A program made the translations under genes and the position numbers. The notes under the pieces were generated by a model that did no database searches, had not been told where the DNA came from, and saw nothing but the letters and a program-made list of their open reading frames with translations. Below are positions 7,122 to 7,939 of a DNA stretch of 7,939 nucleotides, piece after piece. Source of the DNA: Holosporales bacterium (GTDB lineage Bacteria; Pseudomonadota; Alphaproteobacteria; UBA3830; JAIRMZ01); assembly GCA_031258355.1 (NCBI GenBank), contig JAIRMZ010000034.1:1-7939 (forward strand), in the 5' to 3' direction. The stretch's first letter is position 1, and the number at the start of each line of letters is the position of its first letter.

Positions 7122-7304
7122 CTTTCCCTCTGTGTTGCTATTCTGCAAGAAGGAAATGCAGTAAAAAGGGGGCAGGATAGTTTTGAGGGGAACGGATTGT
7201 TTAAAAAAGCCACGTTCTTGGTTCCTTTTGCGGAGAAAATGCGACGGGTTTGGTGTTCGTTCTGTAGATTTCTGCAAGAGAAAATTATCGGAAAAATATT
7301 TACA
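7122..7304 (+). other. Intergenic stretch after tRNA-Arg
   Basis: No RNA gene or independent protein gene is recognisable here. The frame used by the gene at 7305 stays open back to the tRNA, so its start is uncertain. An in-frame ATG at 7239 is preceded by GGAG (7232-7235) at 3 bases. A weak 4 bp stem CTGC/GCAG occurs around 7143-7161 without a following T run, so it is not called a terminator. The 10-base sequence TTCTGCAAGA occurs twice (7141-7150 and 7270-7279), probably by chance. Confidence 0.5.
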
Positions 7305-7939
7305 ATGCGTGTTGCGAAACGGCTTTGGTTGATTTTTGCCCTTCTTTACGCAGGGCTTCTCTGGAATCAACGGAAGTCTGTTTTAGGCCCACATTATCCT
7401 GTCATCCACTCGATCAATGAGCTTGTGCCTATCGTAAAGGAACTCCAAAAAGAGGGGCCTGTTGCGGTTTTTTGTGAGATTAATGATATTTTACTGCGTC
7501 CGGATCATCCCTTTCTGACAGAAGAAAACAAGCGGGCCCATAAGGATATTTTTGTAGAGATGACTTCTCATGTCTCTAGTCCTCAAGATCTGATAGCCTT
7601 TCTCGATACTTCCTGTCCGCAGGTCCTGGTCGAACCCGAGGCTCCAGAGGTTCTCTGCAGGTTACAAGAGGAGGGAGTAACTTGTATTGGGTTCGCGATT
7701 AGTGCTTCAAAAAGAGGATATCGTGCCAACCAGGACTGGTGGATTGCTGAGTGCGCAAGGAACGGCTTAAGGTTTTCAGAGGTAGAGATTCCGTATTATA
7801 GCTGGTTATGTCGGAGCGGAATATACATTACATACCCCCACGAAGTGAGAACACGTGATTTTCCTATTTCTTGGTTTCTCCCCCCCCAGCGTTTCCTGCG
7901 ATATACTGTTATTTTTCTCAGTCAATCAGAAGCCGCTTG
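7305..7939 (+). CDS. Partial secreted or anchored HAD-like protein resembling DUF2608, apparently lacking catalytic residues
   Basis: The frame is open for 211 codons and runs off the window, so the C-terminus is missing. From the ATG at 7305 the protein begins MRVAKRLWLIFALLYAGLLW, a positive n-region plus hydrophobic helix: a signal peptide or anchor, with no obvious AxA cleavage site. VAVFCEINDILLRP (53-66) occupies the place of the HAD motif I FDIDDTL, and LVEPEAPEVLCRLQEEGVTC (108-127) resembles the helix before motif II in DUF2608 proteins. Motif I reads ExN instead of DxD, and the VIFLSQ segment (202-207) stands where VIFVDD would be expected in motif IV. It may be a pseudoenzyme or a diverged protein with another role. 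An ATG at 7239 would add 22 residues and has a better ribosome binding site, but would bury the signal-like helix. The family call comes from pattern memory, not a search. Confidence 0.6.
   Translation, partial: MRVAKRLWLIFALLYAGLLWNQRKSVLGPHYPVIHSINELVPIVKELQKEGPVAVFCEINDILLRPDHPFLTEENKRAHKDIFVEMTSHVSSPQDLIAFLDTSCPQVLVEPEAPEVLCRLQEEGVTCIGFAISASKRGYRANQDWWIAECARNGLRFSEVEIPYYSWLCRSGIYITYPHEVRTRDFPISWFLPPQRFLRYTVIFLSQSEAA

Noticed and set aside
7143..7161. Short hairpin after the tRNA as a terminator
   Set aside because: It has only a 4 bp stem with a long loop and no T run on the plus strand.
6974..7213. Minus-strand open frame of 79 codons across the tRNA containing CRIRTCDIRLRRPTLYPTELR
   Set aside because: This is the well-known false translation of the antisense strand of a tRNA gene. 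The perfect tRNA-Arg cloverleaf explains the sequence.
7260..7288. TTCTGT-17-AATTAT as a promoter for the right-edge gene
   Set aside because: The -35 match is very poor and the -10 is only partial, so it is not distinguishable from background in AT-rich sequence.
7080..7370. Minus-strand open frame of 96 codons overlapping the tRNA and the start of the right-edge gene
   Set aside because: It contains antisense tRNA sequence (VLQDSNLRHSA), low-complexity K/N/F-rich sequence and no family-like pattern.
1..7939. CRISPR array, insertion sequence, toxin-antitoxin or phage module
   Set aside because: No spaced direct repeats, inverted-repeat-bounded transposase, paired small genes or phage-type proteins are visible. 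The coding space is filled by housekeeping genes.

Overview
The window looks like a core chromosomal segment of an alphaproteobacterium. The evidence is a minus-strand gene run proS-lolC-lolD-dnaE, which from general knowledge is an order common in Alphaproteobacteria, and a short (426 aa) prolyl-tRNA synthetase without the large editing insertion found in the E. coli enzyme. The partial gene at the right edge resembles the DUF2608 HAD-like proteins, which I recall mainly from intracellular bacteria (Legionella, Chlamydia-like and Holosporales-type organisms). A host-associated alphaproteobacterium is therefore plausible, but this last step is inference.

Layout. Bases 1-242 lie beyond the 3' end of dnaE and hold no gene I can identify. 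Two mutually exclusive edge reading frames and one hairpin are described there. Bases 243-6947 are a tightly packed, probably single minus-strand operon, transcribed from right to left: proS (class II prolyl-tRNA synthetase), lolC (inner-membrane lipoprotein-release permease), lolD (its ATPase) and dnaE (replicative DNA polymerase III alpha subunit). The gaps are 1, 15 and 8 bases. Bases 6948-7044 form a divergent intergenic region holding the proS ribosome binding site and a possible promoter for a plus-strand tRNA. Bases 7045-7121 are a complete tRNA-Arg(TCT) with an encoded CCA. Bases 7122-7304 contain no recognised gene. From 7305 to the window edge a plus-strand reading frame encodes an N-terminally anchored or secreted protein that resembles DUF2608 but seems to have lost the HAD catalytic residues.

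How the genes relate. LolC and LolD together should form the ABC machine that extracts mature lipoproteins from the inner membrane and passes them to LolA. ProS and the tRNA serve translation, and DnaE serves replication. The physical linkage looks like translational coupling of housekeeping genes rather than one pathway. I found no CRISPR array, insertion sequence, phage gene, toxin-antitoxin pair or defence system. The most unusual item is the apparent HAD-fold pseudoenzyme at the right edge.
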